The position numbers were made by a program, and so were the translations under genes. From the NCBI GenBank assembly GCA_035308345.1, contig DATGGW010000478.1, positions 1 through 9,907 of the forward strand: 9,907 nt of DNA, in the 5' to 3' direction. The notes beneath the pieces are model-generated. The model worked only from the letters and a program-made list of their open reading frames with translations. It was not told the origin of the DNA and searched no databases. The DNA is from CF-113 sp035308345. Its GTDB lineage: Bacteria; Chloroflexota; Ktedonobacteria; Ktedonobacterales; Ktedonobacteraceae. Below, one piece after another: positions 1 to 6,105 of this stretch (within the stretch, counting starts at the first letter, position 1; every line of letters begins with the position of its first letter).

Positions 1-1
1 C

Positions 2-106
2 AAGGAATGGGGTCTCAACTGGAATCAGGGGCTTGAGTCCGGCGGCGTGCTGGTCAGCGATGATGTCGCAATCGAGATTGAATTGCAAGCCAAAGAGCAG
101 GCGTAA
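2..106 (+). CDS. YceI-family protein, C-terminal end (5' end outside window)
   Basis: An open frame enters at the left edge and ends with TAA at 104-106, giving 34 residues. The tail reads KEWGLNWNQGLESGG, then VLVSDDVAIEIELQA. This matches the characteristic end of YceI-like lipocalin-fold proteins (a WN-aLE-GGvLV-d-V-I-ie pattern), which form a beta-barrel that binds polyisoprenoid or amide lipids. YceI proteins are often periplasmic or secreted, but the N-terminus is missing, so a signal peptide cannot be judged. A strong hairpin terminator follows 31 bp after the stop, so the gene ends its transcription unit here. The family call rests on this short tail only. Confidence 0.75.
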   Translation, partial: KEWGLNWNQGLESGGVLVSDDVAIEIELQAKEQA

Positions 107-137
107 ATACTGCTATCACGCGATGCAGCGAAATAAC

Positions 138-173
138 AAGAAGGATGCCACTACACACATTGGCATCCTTCTT
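138..173 (+). terminator. Hairpin terminator after the YceI gene
   Basis: AAGAAGGATGCCA (138-150) and TGGCATCCTTCTT (161-173) form a perfect 13-bp stem around a 10-base loop. The following bases are T-rich (cgtctctatttattgttg) but not a clean U-tract. The position, between the stop of the YceI gene and the Shine-Dalgarno of the next gene on the same strand, supports a terminator separating the two. Confidence 0.8.
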
Positions 174-232
174 CGTCTCTATTTATTGTTGTAAGATGAA
201 ATAAACACGCAATTGATAGAAGGAGCATTGTC

Positions 233-1210
233 ATGCGAGCAGTAGTTATTACGCGGCCTGGCGGCCCGGAAGTGCTTGAGATACAGGATGTTGAAACCCC
301 GCAGCCGGTGGGCGAACAGGTACGCGTGCGCGTGCGCGCCTCAGGCATCAATCGCGCCGACCTGCTGCAGCGCGCCGGAGGCTATCCCGCCCCGGCTGGT
401 TCGCCTGCGCATATTCCGGGGCTGGAATTTGCGGGTGAAGTTGATGCCGTTGGGCCGCTTGCGAGCAAGTGGAAGCAGGGACAGCGCGTGATGGGCCTGG
501 TGGGAGGCGGCGCGCAGGCCGAATATGTTCTAACTCATGAAGGGTTGCTGGTGGAAATTCCGACCAATCTCGATTTTATACGGGCTGGCGGCGTGCCTGA
601 AGTCTTCATGACTGCCCATGACGCGCTCTTTACCCAGGCCGCTTTACAGATGGGCGAGCGCGTCTTGATCCATGCCGTGGGTAGCGGCGTGGGAACGGCC
701 GCCGTGCAACTGGCGCGCGCGGCTGGCGCCAAATCTTTTGGCACTTCGCGCACACCCGCCAAACTGGAGGCGGCGCAATCGTTGGGCCTGGATGTGGTAT
801 TGTCCGATCAAAACTTCGCTGCCGAAATTCAGCGCCTGACCAACGGAGCAGGTGTGCATGTCGTGCTTGACTTCATTGGCGCTCCCTACTTGGAACAGAA
901 CTTGCAGTCCCTGGCGCTGTGGGGTAGACTGGTCTTCCTATCGACGATGGGAGGCACGCACGGCAATGTCAACCTGGGTATGCTGATGCAGAAACGTATC
1001 TCCATGCGCGGCGTCACGCTGCGCACGCGCTCCCTCGAAGAGAAACTGGCGGTGACGCGCCGTTTCGCGGCGGGCGTTTTGCCGCTGCTGGCAAACGGAC
1101 AGGTCAAGCCTGTGATCGAGCACATATACCCATTGGAACAAATTGTAGAGGCGCACCGGGCAATGGGTGAGAACAAGAATTTCGGCAAGCTAATCGTGAC
1201 CGTTGATTGA
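233..1210 (+). CDS. NAD(P)H:quinone oxidoreductase, PIG3-type zinc-free MDR
   Basis: The 325-residue product belongs to the medium-chain dehydrogenase/reductase superfamily, quinone oxidoreductase branch, closest in appearance to the PIG3/TP53I3 type. Such enzymes use NADPH to reduce quinones or other electrophilic carbonyl compounds in the cytosol. Visible landmarks are the N-terminal MRAVVITRPGGPEVL, the GINRADLLQRAGGYP segment (residues 38-52), the GLEFAGEV segment (63-70), and the cofactor-binding HAVGSGVGTAAVQLA segment (147-161). The usual -GASGIGTAAIQLA- form is altered to -AVGSGVGTAAVQLA-. The Cys/His ligands of zinc alcohol dehydrogenases are absent. The start is fixed by AGGAG at 221-225, 7 bases before the ATG. 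Length is normal. The last 21 bp overlap the 3' end of the oppositely oriented comB-like gene. The physiological substrate cannot be read from sequence. Confidence 0.92.
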   Translation: MRAVVITRPGGPEVLEIQDVETPQPVGEQVRVRVRASGINRADLLQRAGGYPAPAGSPAHIPGLEFAGEVDAVGPLASKWKQGQRVMGLVGGGAQAEYVLTHEGLLVEIPTNLDFIRAGGVPEVFMTAHDALFTQAALQMGERVLIHAVGSGVGTAAVQLARAAGAKSFGTSRTPAKLEAAQSLGLDVVLSDQNFAAEIQRLTNGAGVHVVLDFIGAPYLEQNLQSLALWGRLVFLSTMGGTHGNVNLGMLMQKRISMRGVTLRTRSLEEKLAVTRRFAAGVLPLLANGQVKPVIEHIYPLEQIVEAHRAMGENKNFGKLIVTVD

Positions 1211-1954
1211 GACGCCGCGTTCGATTACCAGCAGACCCGTTTCAGGCTCGCGCCCAACAACTAGCGGCGCGTTGTTGCTCACGCTGGCGCGCATGCAAAA
1301 CGGAGGGTCTTCAGGCAAGCCTCCCTCGATGACGGCGCGCGCGGCGCTGCAGTAATCCAGCACTCTGGGCGGTTTATATGCCTCGTAGAGCGCGCCAGCC
1401 GCGCTGGCGCTTTCCCACAGTTGGAGTGTTGTTTGCTGGCGCTGTAGTTCAAGCGCGAGATAGCCGGCGCACACAGCATCGTCAAGCCCGAAGTAGTCAT
1501 TCTCACCCGAACAGACGATATGGATATCGCAAGCGTATGCATTCGCCAGCGAAAGCGCACGCGCTGTGACCGCACCAGCATTATAAAAACTGCCTGCCAG
1601 GCGCAAGGCTTGCTGCGGGCAGGCATAGAAGGCGCGTGTGCCGTTGGTGGTGGTCATTATCAGCTCGCGCCCGCCCAGGTCAAGCCGCGAGAACTGCACG
1701 GGTGAGTTGCCGTAGTCGAAACCGGGTATGCGCTGCACGTTGCGTTCGCCGCACAGGAGGCGGCCGGGAATCTTTTGCGCCGCTTCCCGCGCCTGCTCGA
1801 TGCTGCCTGCCACCAGCACGCGCGCCGCGCCCTGATCGAACATGACCGCCATACTGGTCGTCGCGCGAATGACATCCACGACGATATAAATATCGTTCGC
1901 GCTGCTTTCTTCAATTACGATGGCCGAAGGAGTAAAGAAAACATCGAGGTACAA
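1190..1954 (-). CDS. comB: 2-phosphosulfolactate phosphatase family protein (ComB-like)
   Basis: ComB hydrolyses 2-phosphosulfolactate to sulfolactate. In methanogens this is a step of coenzyme M synthesis; bacterial homologues occur where coenzyme M is not known, so the substrate here is open. From a TTG at 1954 the product is 254 residues. Family landmarks are the opening YLDVFFTPS, VDVIRATTS (26-34), GERN (69-72) with GFDYGNSP (78-85), TTTNGTRA (101-108), and CSGENDYFGLDDAVCAG (148-164). I prefer the TTG start because GGAG lies 8 bases upstream and the product then begins where ComB proteins normally do. An in-frame GTG at 1993 would add 13 residues and overlap mgtC, but has no visible ribosome binding site. 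The gene is last in the leftward operon, 26 bp after the mgtC stop. Its own 3' end overlaps the quinone oxidoreductase by 21 bp. Confidence 0.85.
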   Translation of the reverse strand: MYLDVFFTPSAIVIEESSANDIYIVVDVIRATTSMAVMFDQGAARVLVAGSIEQAREAAQKIPGRLLCGERNVQRIPGFDYGNSPVQFSRLDLGGRELIMTTTNGTRAFYACPQQALRLAGSFYNAGAVTARALSLANAYACDIHIVCSGENDYFGLDDAVCAGYLALELQRQQTTLQLWESASAAGALYEAYKPPRVLDYCSAARAVIEGGLPEDPPFCMRASVSNNAPLVVGREPETGLLVIERGVSINGHD

Positions 1955-1980
1955 GTTTGTTTCTCCAGTTGTTTCTGCCG

Positions 1981-3231
1981 CTAGCCGAGCCACAAAATGA
2001 GCGCCAGCGCCATCCCGCCAACCAGGATAATGGGCAAAGTGAGAAGCGCGAGACGAAGACTGGTGCCCCGATCTCGTGTTACTATATAGAAAATTACAAC
2101 GTTTTCTACCAGTCCAACAAGCGTGGCAAAGAACATGGCGAGTGCGGCCACGTTCGCCCCTATTAAGTGGATTTGCCCACCCACCAGTACAGCAGACGCG
2201 GCAGCGCTTGCCAGCGCGCCAATCACCACGACCGCCAGGAAGCCAACCGCACCGAAGAATCGTTGTCCCAGCCCGCTCACAACGGTCAGAGCGAGAAACA
2301 ACAGGCCAAAGTACAGCACTGAACGAAGAGAAAGTGGGGAAGAAAGCGGCGGCTTTTGCGGAGCCTGCTGCGGCTTTTTCTGCGATTGCAAAAAAATGAT
2401 AATCGCCAGAATAATCGCTGCCAGCATCATGGCGCCCAGTATAATCACGGTGGCAAAGCTTCCTTGAATGCCCCTGGGCGCAGCAAAAATTGCTACCAGC
2501 ACACCATTGCGCAGGATCATCGCCATGTCTGCGAGCAGAAAGTTCGACGCCGTAGTTCTGACGATTCCCGCATCGTTCTTGAGTTCCTCGCCTAGCAATG
2601 CCGACGTAGCCGCGCTGTTGACCAGCCCGCCAAGTATTGCGCTGTAGCGCATGCCCCGCGAGCCGAGTTGTCGCAGCAAGATATAGTTGACGAAGCTCAG
2701 CGCCGACACAAGGATGACCGTCAGCCAGACACCGCGCGGGTTGACGAGTTTCCAGGGGTCCACCGGGCTGCCGGGCAGCAATGGATAGACAACGGCAGCC
2801 ACAAAAGCCAGCAGTAGCGCGCTGCGAATCTCACGCACCGTTAGCTTGCTGGTAAAAGAGACAATTTCGGTCTTCCATGACAGGAGAGCAGTAATCAGGA
2901 TAGCGCAGGTAAATGCGAGAAAGAATGCTCCTATGCCGATCAGGATGCCCAGCACGTTGGTTGCCGCCAGGGCCAGCGAGGTAGTGACCTCAAGCGGCTG
3001 CTCTTTCTGCAACGAAAAGAGGTTCACTACCAGAATGACGAGTGCCACTATGCCCACTTCAATCAGGGCAACGGTCGGAGACGCAAGCCATGCTATCGTG
3101 CCGAGCAGCGCTGCGATAGCGAAACTCCTCACGCCAGCTTCTTTATGTGCCCACTCGCGTTCCAGCCCGATCACCAGGCCGACGCTCGCGGACGCTACGA
3201 TCTTTTCTGCCAGGAGCAGAGGTGTATCCAT
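1981..3231 (-). CDS. MgtC/SapB-DUF4010 integral membrane protein
   Basis: The 416-residue protein is almost entirely hydrophobic, with roughly ten or more predicted membrane segments. Residues 1-130 are the MgtC/SapB domain, marked by LVIGLEREWAHKEAGVRSFA (residues 19-38), matching the family's GlERe...AGlRtf signature. Residues about 135-416 match DUF4010: LLAFVAAVVYPLLPG (140-154), NPRGVW (164-169) and the small-residue stretch GGLVNSAATSALLGEEL (201-217). A Lys/Gln/Pro-rich loop (about 283-300) interrupts the C-terminal half. MgtC proteins are linked to low-magnesium growth and virulence in enterobacteria; the function of the DUF4010 fusion is unknown to me. The ATG at 3231 has AGGA 6 bases upstream. 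It lies 18 bp after the acyl-CoA synthetase stop and just before comB, so the three genes are probably co-transcribed. Confidence 0.9.
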   Translation of the reverse strand: MDTPLLLAEKIVASASVGLVIGLEREWAHKEAGVRSFAIAALLGTIAWLASPTVALIEVGIVALVILVVNLFSLQKEQPLEVTTSLALAATNVLGILIGIGAFFLAFTCAILITALLSWKTEIVSFTSKLTVREIRSALLLAFVAAVVYPLLPGSPVDPWKLVNPRGVWLTVILVSALSFVNYILLRQLGSRGMRYSAILGGLVNSAATSALLGEELKNDAGIVRTTASNFLLADMAMILRNGVLVAIFAAPRGIQGSFATVIILGAMMLAAIILAIIIFLQSQKKPQQAPQKPPLSSPLSLRSVLYFGLLFLALTVVSGLGQRFFGAVGFLAVVVIGALASAAASAVLVGGQIHLIGANVAALAMFFATLVGLVENVVIFYIVTRDRGTSLRLALLTLPIILVGGMALALILWLG

Positions 3232-3249
3232 ATTTAATCCTGGGAATAT

Positions 3250-4920
3250 TTACTTCCCCAATTTCTTCTGGCGTTCCATCTCCCTCAACTCCACTCTTCT
3301 GATTTTGCCCGAGATGGTCTTGGGCAGCGTCTCCACGAACTCGATCTCGCGTGGATACTTGTAAGGAGCCGTGACACGCTTCACGTGTTCCTGTATCTCG
3401 CTTGCCAATTCAGGCGAAGCCTTGTAGCCGGGAGCCAGGATGATGTAAGCTTTGACGATCTCGCCGCGCATCTCGTCGGGACTGGCGATCACCGCCGACT
3501 CCGCGACGGCGGGATGCTCTTTGAGCGCGCTTTCCACCTCGAATGGGCCGATGCGATAGCCCGCGCTGATAATCACGTCGTCGGCGCGGCCCACGAACCA
3601 GAAGTAGCCGTCCTCGTCCTTGTAGGCGCGGTCGCCTGTGATGTACCAGTCGCCGCGAATACAGTTCTGCGTGGCTTCAGGGTTGCGCCAGTACTCCTTG
3701 AATATCCAGGTTGGCCGCTGTGGTTTGATCCTCACCGCGATATCGCCCTCTTTGTTCGGCGGGAGTTCGTTGCCATCATGGTCGATGACGCTCACATCGA
3801 AGCCGGGTGACGGTTTGCCCATCGAGCCGGGTTTCACCGCCAGCGGCGGGAAGTTGGCGCACAGCAGCACCGTCTCGGTCTGTCCGTAGCCATCGCGAAT
3901 GGTCATGCCTGTTGTTTCCTGCCAGACTTTGATCACTTCCGGGTTGAGTGGTTCGCCGGCACCGACGCAGTGGCGCAATGCCAATGGCGGATTGGCTTTC
4001 AGGTAGGCCATCGGCTCTTCGAGCACCAGCATACGATAGGCAGTTGGCGGCGCGCACAGCGTAGTGATGGGGTAGTGGTGCAACATCTCCAGCGTTTCCA
4101 GGGCATTGAACTTGCCGCGCGCGTCCTGCATGAACATGGCCGCGCCCATCACCCAGGGGCCAAACAGATTGCTCCAGGCGGCTTTGGCCCATCCCATCTC
4201 AGACAGATTCCAGTGCAGGTCATCCTCGTGCAGGTCCAGCCAGTACTTGCCTGTGATGGTGTGCCCAATTGGATAACTGGCGTGGGTATGCAGTACCATC
4301 TTGGGATAGCCGACCGTCCCGGAGGTGAAGTAAACCAGGCAAGGGTCGTCGCTGCGCGTTTTTGGCCCCTTATACACGGGTGAAGCCTTCTCAACGATCT
4401 GGTGATAGTTTGTCCAGCCTGCTTGCTCTGCTCGTGGTGTATCAACCAGGATGGCGTGCAGTACCGTTGGGCATTCGCTGCGCACCTGGTCGAACTTGCC
4501 CGCGCCCTCGCTATCGGTGATGAAGCCAGCCGCTTCCGCGACTTCCGCGCGGAACTGGATGTCTTTGGGCGTCAACAGCGTTGTGCAGGGAATAGGGATT
4601 GCTCCGAGCTTCATGAGTCCCAGCACACCCTCCCACCATTCGGGCAGGCGCGGCAGCATGACTAGCACGCGGTCGCCTTTCTTGATGCCCATGTCGGCAA
4701 AGGCGTTGGCGGCGCGGCTGGAATATTCGGCAAAATGGGCGAACGTCAACTGGCTCACCTCGCCATTTTGGCCGACCCACAACATCGCCAGCTTGTTTGG
4801 ATCGCTGGCCCACTTGCCCATTACGTCGGTAGCGAAGTTAAAATATTCGGGGACTTCCAGGTGGAAATTACGCCGTTCCGCCTCATAATCGGTCATATGC
4901 GGGGTTCTTGATACGCTCAT
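3250..4920 (-). CDS. Acyl-CoA synthetase, AMP-forming, medium-chain (ACSM-like)
   Basis: This enzyme activates a carboxylic acid with ATP to an acyl-adenylate and transfers it to CoA; it acts in the cytosol. The 556-residue length is normal for the ANL superfamily and all core motifs are intact. These are the phosphate loop YFTSGTVGYPK (197-207), GYGQTET (344-350), the TGD aspartate (430), GRADDVIISAGYRI (444-457) at the hinge, and PKTISGKIRR (533-542), whose lysine (539) is the catalytic residue for adenylation. Overall similarity, including WNLSEMGWAKAAWSNLFGPW (237-256), points to medium-chain acyl-CoA ligases rather than acetyl-CoA synthetase. Chain length and aromatic versus aliphatic substrate cannot be settled by eye. 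The ATG at 4920 is supported by AAGGAG 9 bases upstream; a second Met lies at residue 9. It is first in the leftward operon with mgtC and comB. Confidence 0.92.
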   Translation of the reverse strand: MSVSRTPHMTDYEAERRNFHLEVPEYFNFATDVMGKWASDPNKLAMLWVGQNGEVSQLTFAHFAEYSSRAANAFADMGIKKGDRVLVMLPRLPEWWEGVLGLMKLGAIPIPCTTLLTPKDIQFRAEVAEAAGFITDSEGAGKFDQVRSECPTVLHAILVDTPRAEQAGWTNYHQIVEKASPVYKGPKTRSDDPCLVYFTSGTVGYPKMVLHTHASYPIGHTITGKYWLDLHEDDLHWNLSEMGWAKAAWSNLFGPWVMGAAMFMQDARGKFNALETLEMLHHYPITTLCAPPTAYRMLVLEEPMAYLKANPPLALRHCVGAGEPLNPEVIKVWQETTGMTIRDGYGQTETVLLCANFPPLAVKPGSMGKPSPGFDVSVIDHDGNELPPNKEGDIAVRIKPQRPTWIFKEYWRNPEATQNCIRGDWYITGDRAYKDEDGYFWFVGRADDVIISAGYRIGPFEVESALKEHPAVAESAVIASPDEMRGEIVKAYIILAPGYKASPELASEIQEHVKRVTAPYKYPREIEFVETLPKTISGKIRRVELREMERQKKLGK

Positions 4921-4953
4921 AAGACAAAACTCCTTCGTTTTGAAGAATAGAAA

Positions 4954-4982
4954 GTGCGGATGCGATTTATCGCACCCCTACA
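4954..4982. repeat. Interspersed palindromic repeat, copy 1
   Basis: This copy has core TGCGAT-TT-ATCGCA and right flank CCCCTACA. Relative to the perfect copy at 9070-9091, the C-G pair seven bases from the arm's inner end is replaced by T-A on both sides, so the stem is kept. The outer part of the left arm is degenerate (GTGCGGA). Confidence 0.8.
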
Positions 4983-5061
4983 AATCACCCAAAGGATCAA
5001 GATCGCATGGAAGAGCCATCGTTGCTTACCCTTAGTATATTCCATAGAGCGCCTCGATGGC

Positions 5062-5086
5062 TAGGGACGCGATCAATCGCATCCCA
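5062..5086. repeat. Interspersed palindromic repeat, copy 2
   Basis: TAGGGACGCGAT, centre CA, then ATCGCATCCCA. One arm position is unpaired (C opposite A; G-U if transcribed leftward). It lies 10 bp upstream of the -35 box of the rightward promoter. Confidence 0.85.
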
Positions 5087-5096
5087 CATACAATCC

Positions 5097-5125
5097 TTGA
5101 CAGTGCATAGCGCCACGCTTACAAT
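5097..5125 (+). promoter_or_regulatory. Sigma-70-type promoter for modBC
   Basis: TTGACA (5097-5102), a 17-bp spacer and TACAAT (5120-5125) make a perfect -35 box and a one-mismatch -10 box at ideal spacing. Transcription would start near 5132, giving a leader of about 150 nt before the modB GTG at 5281. That leader contains repeat copy 3. Confidence 0.7.
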
Positions 5126-5135
5126 ATAAACATTG

Positions 5136-5163
5136 ATCATATACTCACTGATTGATTATTCAA
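5136..5163 (-). promoter_or_regulatory. Possible leftward promoter for the acyl-CoA synthetase operon
   Basis: Read leftward, TTGAAT (5163-5158), a 16-bp spacer and TATGAT (5141-5136) resemble a sigma-70 promoter. It would back onto the rightward modBC promoter and give a leader of about 210 nt carrying repeat copies 2 and 1. The match is moderate and other starts are possible. Confidence 0.35.
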
Positions 5164-5172
5164 ATTGTGTGC

Positions 5173-5197
5173 AGGGACGCAATTTATCGCGTTCCCC
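5173..5197. repeat. Interspersed palindromic repeat, copy 3
   Basis: AGGGACGCAAT, centre TT, then ATCGCGTTCCCC. It has one arm mismatch and one extra T, so it is more degenerate than the copy at 9070. It lies in the predicted modBC leader, about 84 bp before the start codon, and forms a hairpin in RNA. Confidence 0.8.
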
Positions 5198-5280
5198 AAA
5201 TGGCATCCTCAGGAGACGCCTATGTATCACAAACAGCATGCTCAGGAACGCCACATCTCCTTCAGCAAGGAGAAACCGCT

Positions 5281-6105
5281 GTGAGAACCACCCGCAGCGG
5301 CGCAAGTCGCTCCCTGGCGTTGCTGGGGCTGCTGCTTTTGTTCTACCTGGTTGTGCCAATAGGGTATTTCTTGTTCACGTTGTCCTGGCGTGACGTGCCA
5401 GCGCAACTCTCGGACCCTGTAGCGATCATGGCCCTGATAACCTCGTTGCTTTCGGCATCCCTGGCTATCGCGATTATCGCGCTGCTGGGGGTACCGCTCG
5501 GCTATGTGCTGGCGCGCAGAAACTTCCCAGGTCGCGGTGTTCTAACCCTGCTGGTATACCTGCCGCTCGTCTTCCCGCCCGTGGTAAGCGGCATCTTGTT
5601 GTTGATCCTCTACGGCCCCTATGGTCCTATCGGCGCGCCCTTTGCTAATGCCGGGTTAGAAATTGACTCTTCATTCGCCGGTATCGTGCTTTCGCAGATC
5701 TTTGTAGCTTCGCCATTTGTGATTATCGCCGCCCTCGCCGCGTTTGAAGCTGTTGACCCTGCTCTTGAACAGGTGGCTGCCACGCTGGGTAAAGGCCCCT
5801 GGGAGATTTTCTGGCGCGTGAATCTGCCGGTTGCGCGCGCCACTATCATCGCGGGGCTGCTGTTGGGCTGGCTGCGCGCGCTGGGCGAGTTTGGCGCGAC
5901 GGTAGTGATGGCCTATCATCCTTATACCCTGCCGGTTTACCTGTACGTGCAACTCAGTGGTACGGGTGTCGGCGCGGCTTTGCCCCTGGCGCTGTTGGCG
6001 TTAGGAGTAAGCTTCATAGGGGTCGGCCTGGCGCTCCTCTTGCAGTTTGCCAGCCGCCGCCGGAAGATACGCCAGGATGAGCGAGTAATCCCCTATGGCT
6101 TATGA
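5281..6105 (+). CDS. modB: Molybdate-type ABC transporter permease (ModB-like)
   Basis: This is the membrane subunit of a binding-protein-dependent importer in the CysTW/ModB group. It is predicted to pass molybdate, or a similar oxyanion such as tungstate, across the cytoplasmic membrane. From the GTG at 5281 it has 274 residues with about six membrane segments (near 13-34, 47-76, 86-112, 133-155, 186-212, 232-257). The cytoplasmic coupling loop is clear at 156-183 (EAVDPALEQVAATLG, then I-F-RVNLP). LPLVFPPVVSG (94-104) and RALGEFGATVVM (199-210) are typical of ModB. The GTG is chosen because AAGGAG lies 8 bases upstream; an upstream in-frame ATG at 5152 would translate repeat copy 3. The stop overlaps the ATPase start by 11 bp. 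Sulfate or tungstate transport is the alternative. Confidence 0.85.
   Translation: MRTTRSGASRSLALLGLLLLFYLVVPIGYFLFTLSWRDVPAQLSDPVAIMALITSLLSASLAIAIIALLGVPLGYVLARRNFPGRGVLTLLVYLPLVFPPVVSGILLLILYGPYGPIGAPFANAGLEIDSSFAGIVLSQIFVASPFVIIAALAAFEAVDPALEQVAATLGKGPWEIFWRVNLPVARATIIAGLLLGWLRALGEFGATVVMAYHPYTLPVYLYVQLSGTGVGAALPLALLALGVSFIGVGLALLLQFASRRRKIRQDERVIPYGL

Larger units (their letters stand above)
4921..5280. promoter_or_regulatory. Divergent intergenic region between acyl-CoA synthetase and modB
   Basis: These 360 bp hold no convincing gene. They carry the Shine-Dalgarno of the leftward acyl-CoA synthetase (AAGGAG in reverse complement, near 4930), three copies of the GGGACGCGAT palindrome (4954-4982, 5062-5086, 5173-5197), the rightward promoter at 5097-5125, a possible leftward promoter at 5136-5163, and AAGGAG (5267-5272) for modB. 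An open frame runs through the right part from 5152 but translates a repeat copy and is not believed to be protein coding there. Confidence 0.7.

Noticed and set aside
886..1188. Leftward open frame inside the quinone oxidoreductase gene
   Set aside because: Shadow frame opposite a well-conserved gene with Cys/Arg/Ser-rich composition and no family resemblance. The same holds for the other shadow frames, such as 3970-4383 and 6551-7210.
1955..1993. GTG 1993 as the comB start
   Set aside because: No ribosome binding site is seen and the extra 13 residues precede the usual ComB N-terminus; TTG 1954 has GGAG 8 bases upstream. Not excluded outright.
5120..5160. ModE-type molybdate operator upstream of modB
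   Set aside because: The AT-rich stretch around ATATAAACATTGATCATATA lacks the symmetric half-sites of the ModE consensus as I know it.
5152..5280. modB starting at the upstream ATG 5152 or 5203
   Set aside because: The extension translates a repeat copy and lacks a Shine-Dalgarno; GTG 5281 has AAGGAG at ideal spacing and gives a normal-length permease.
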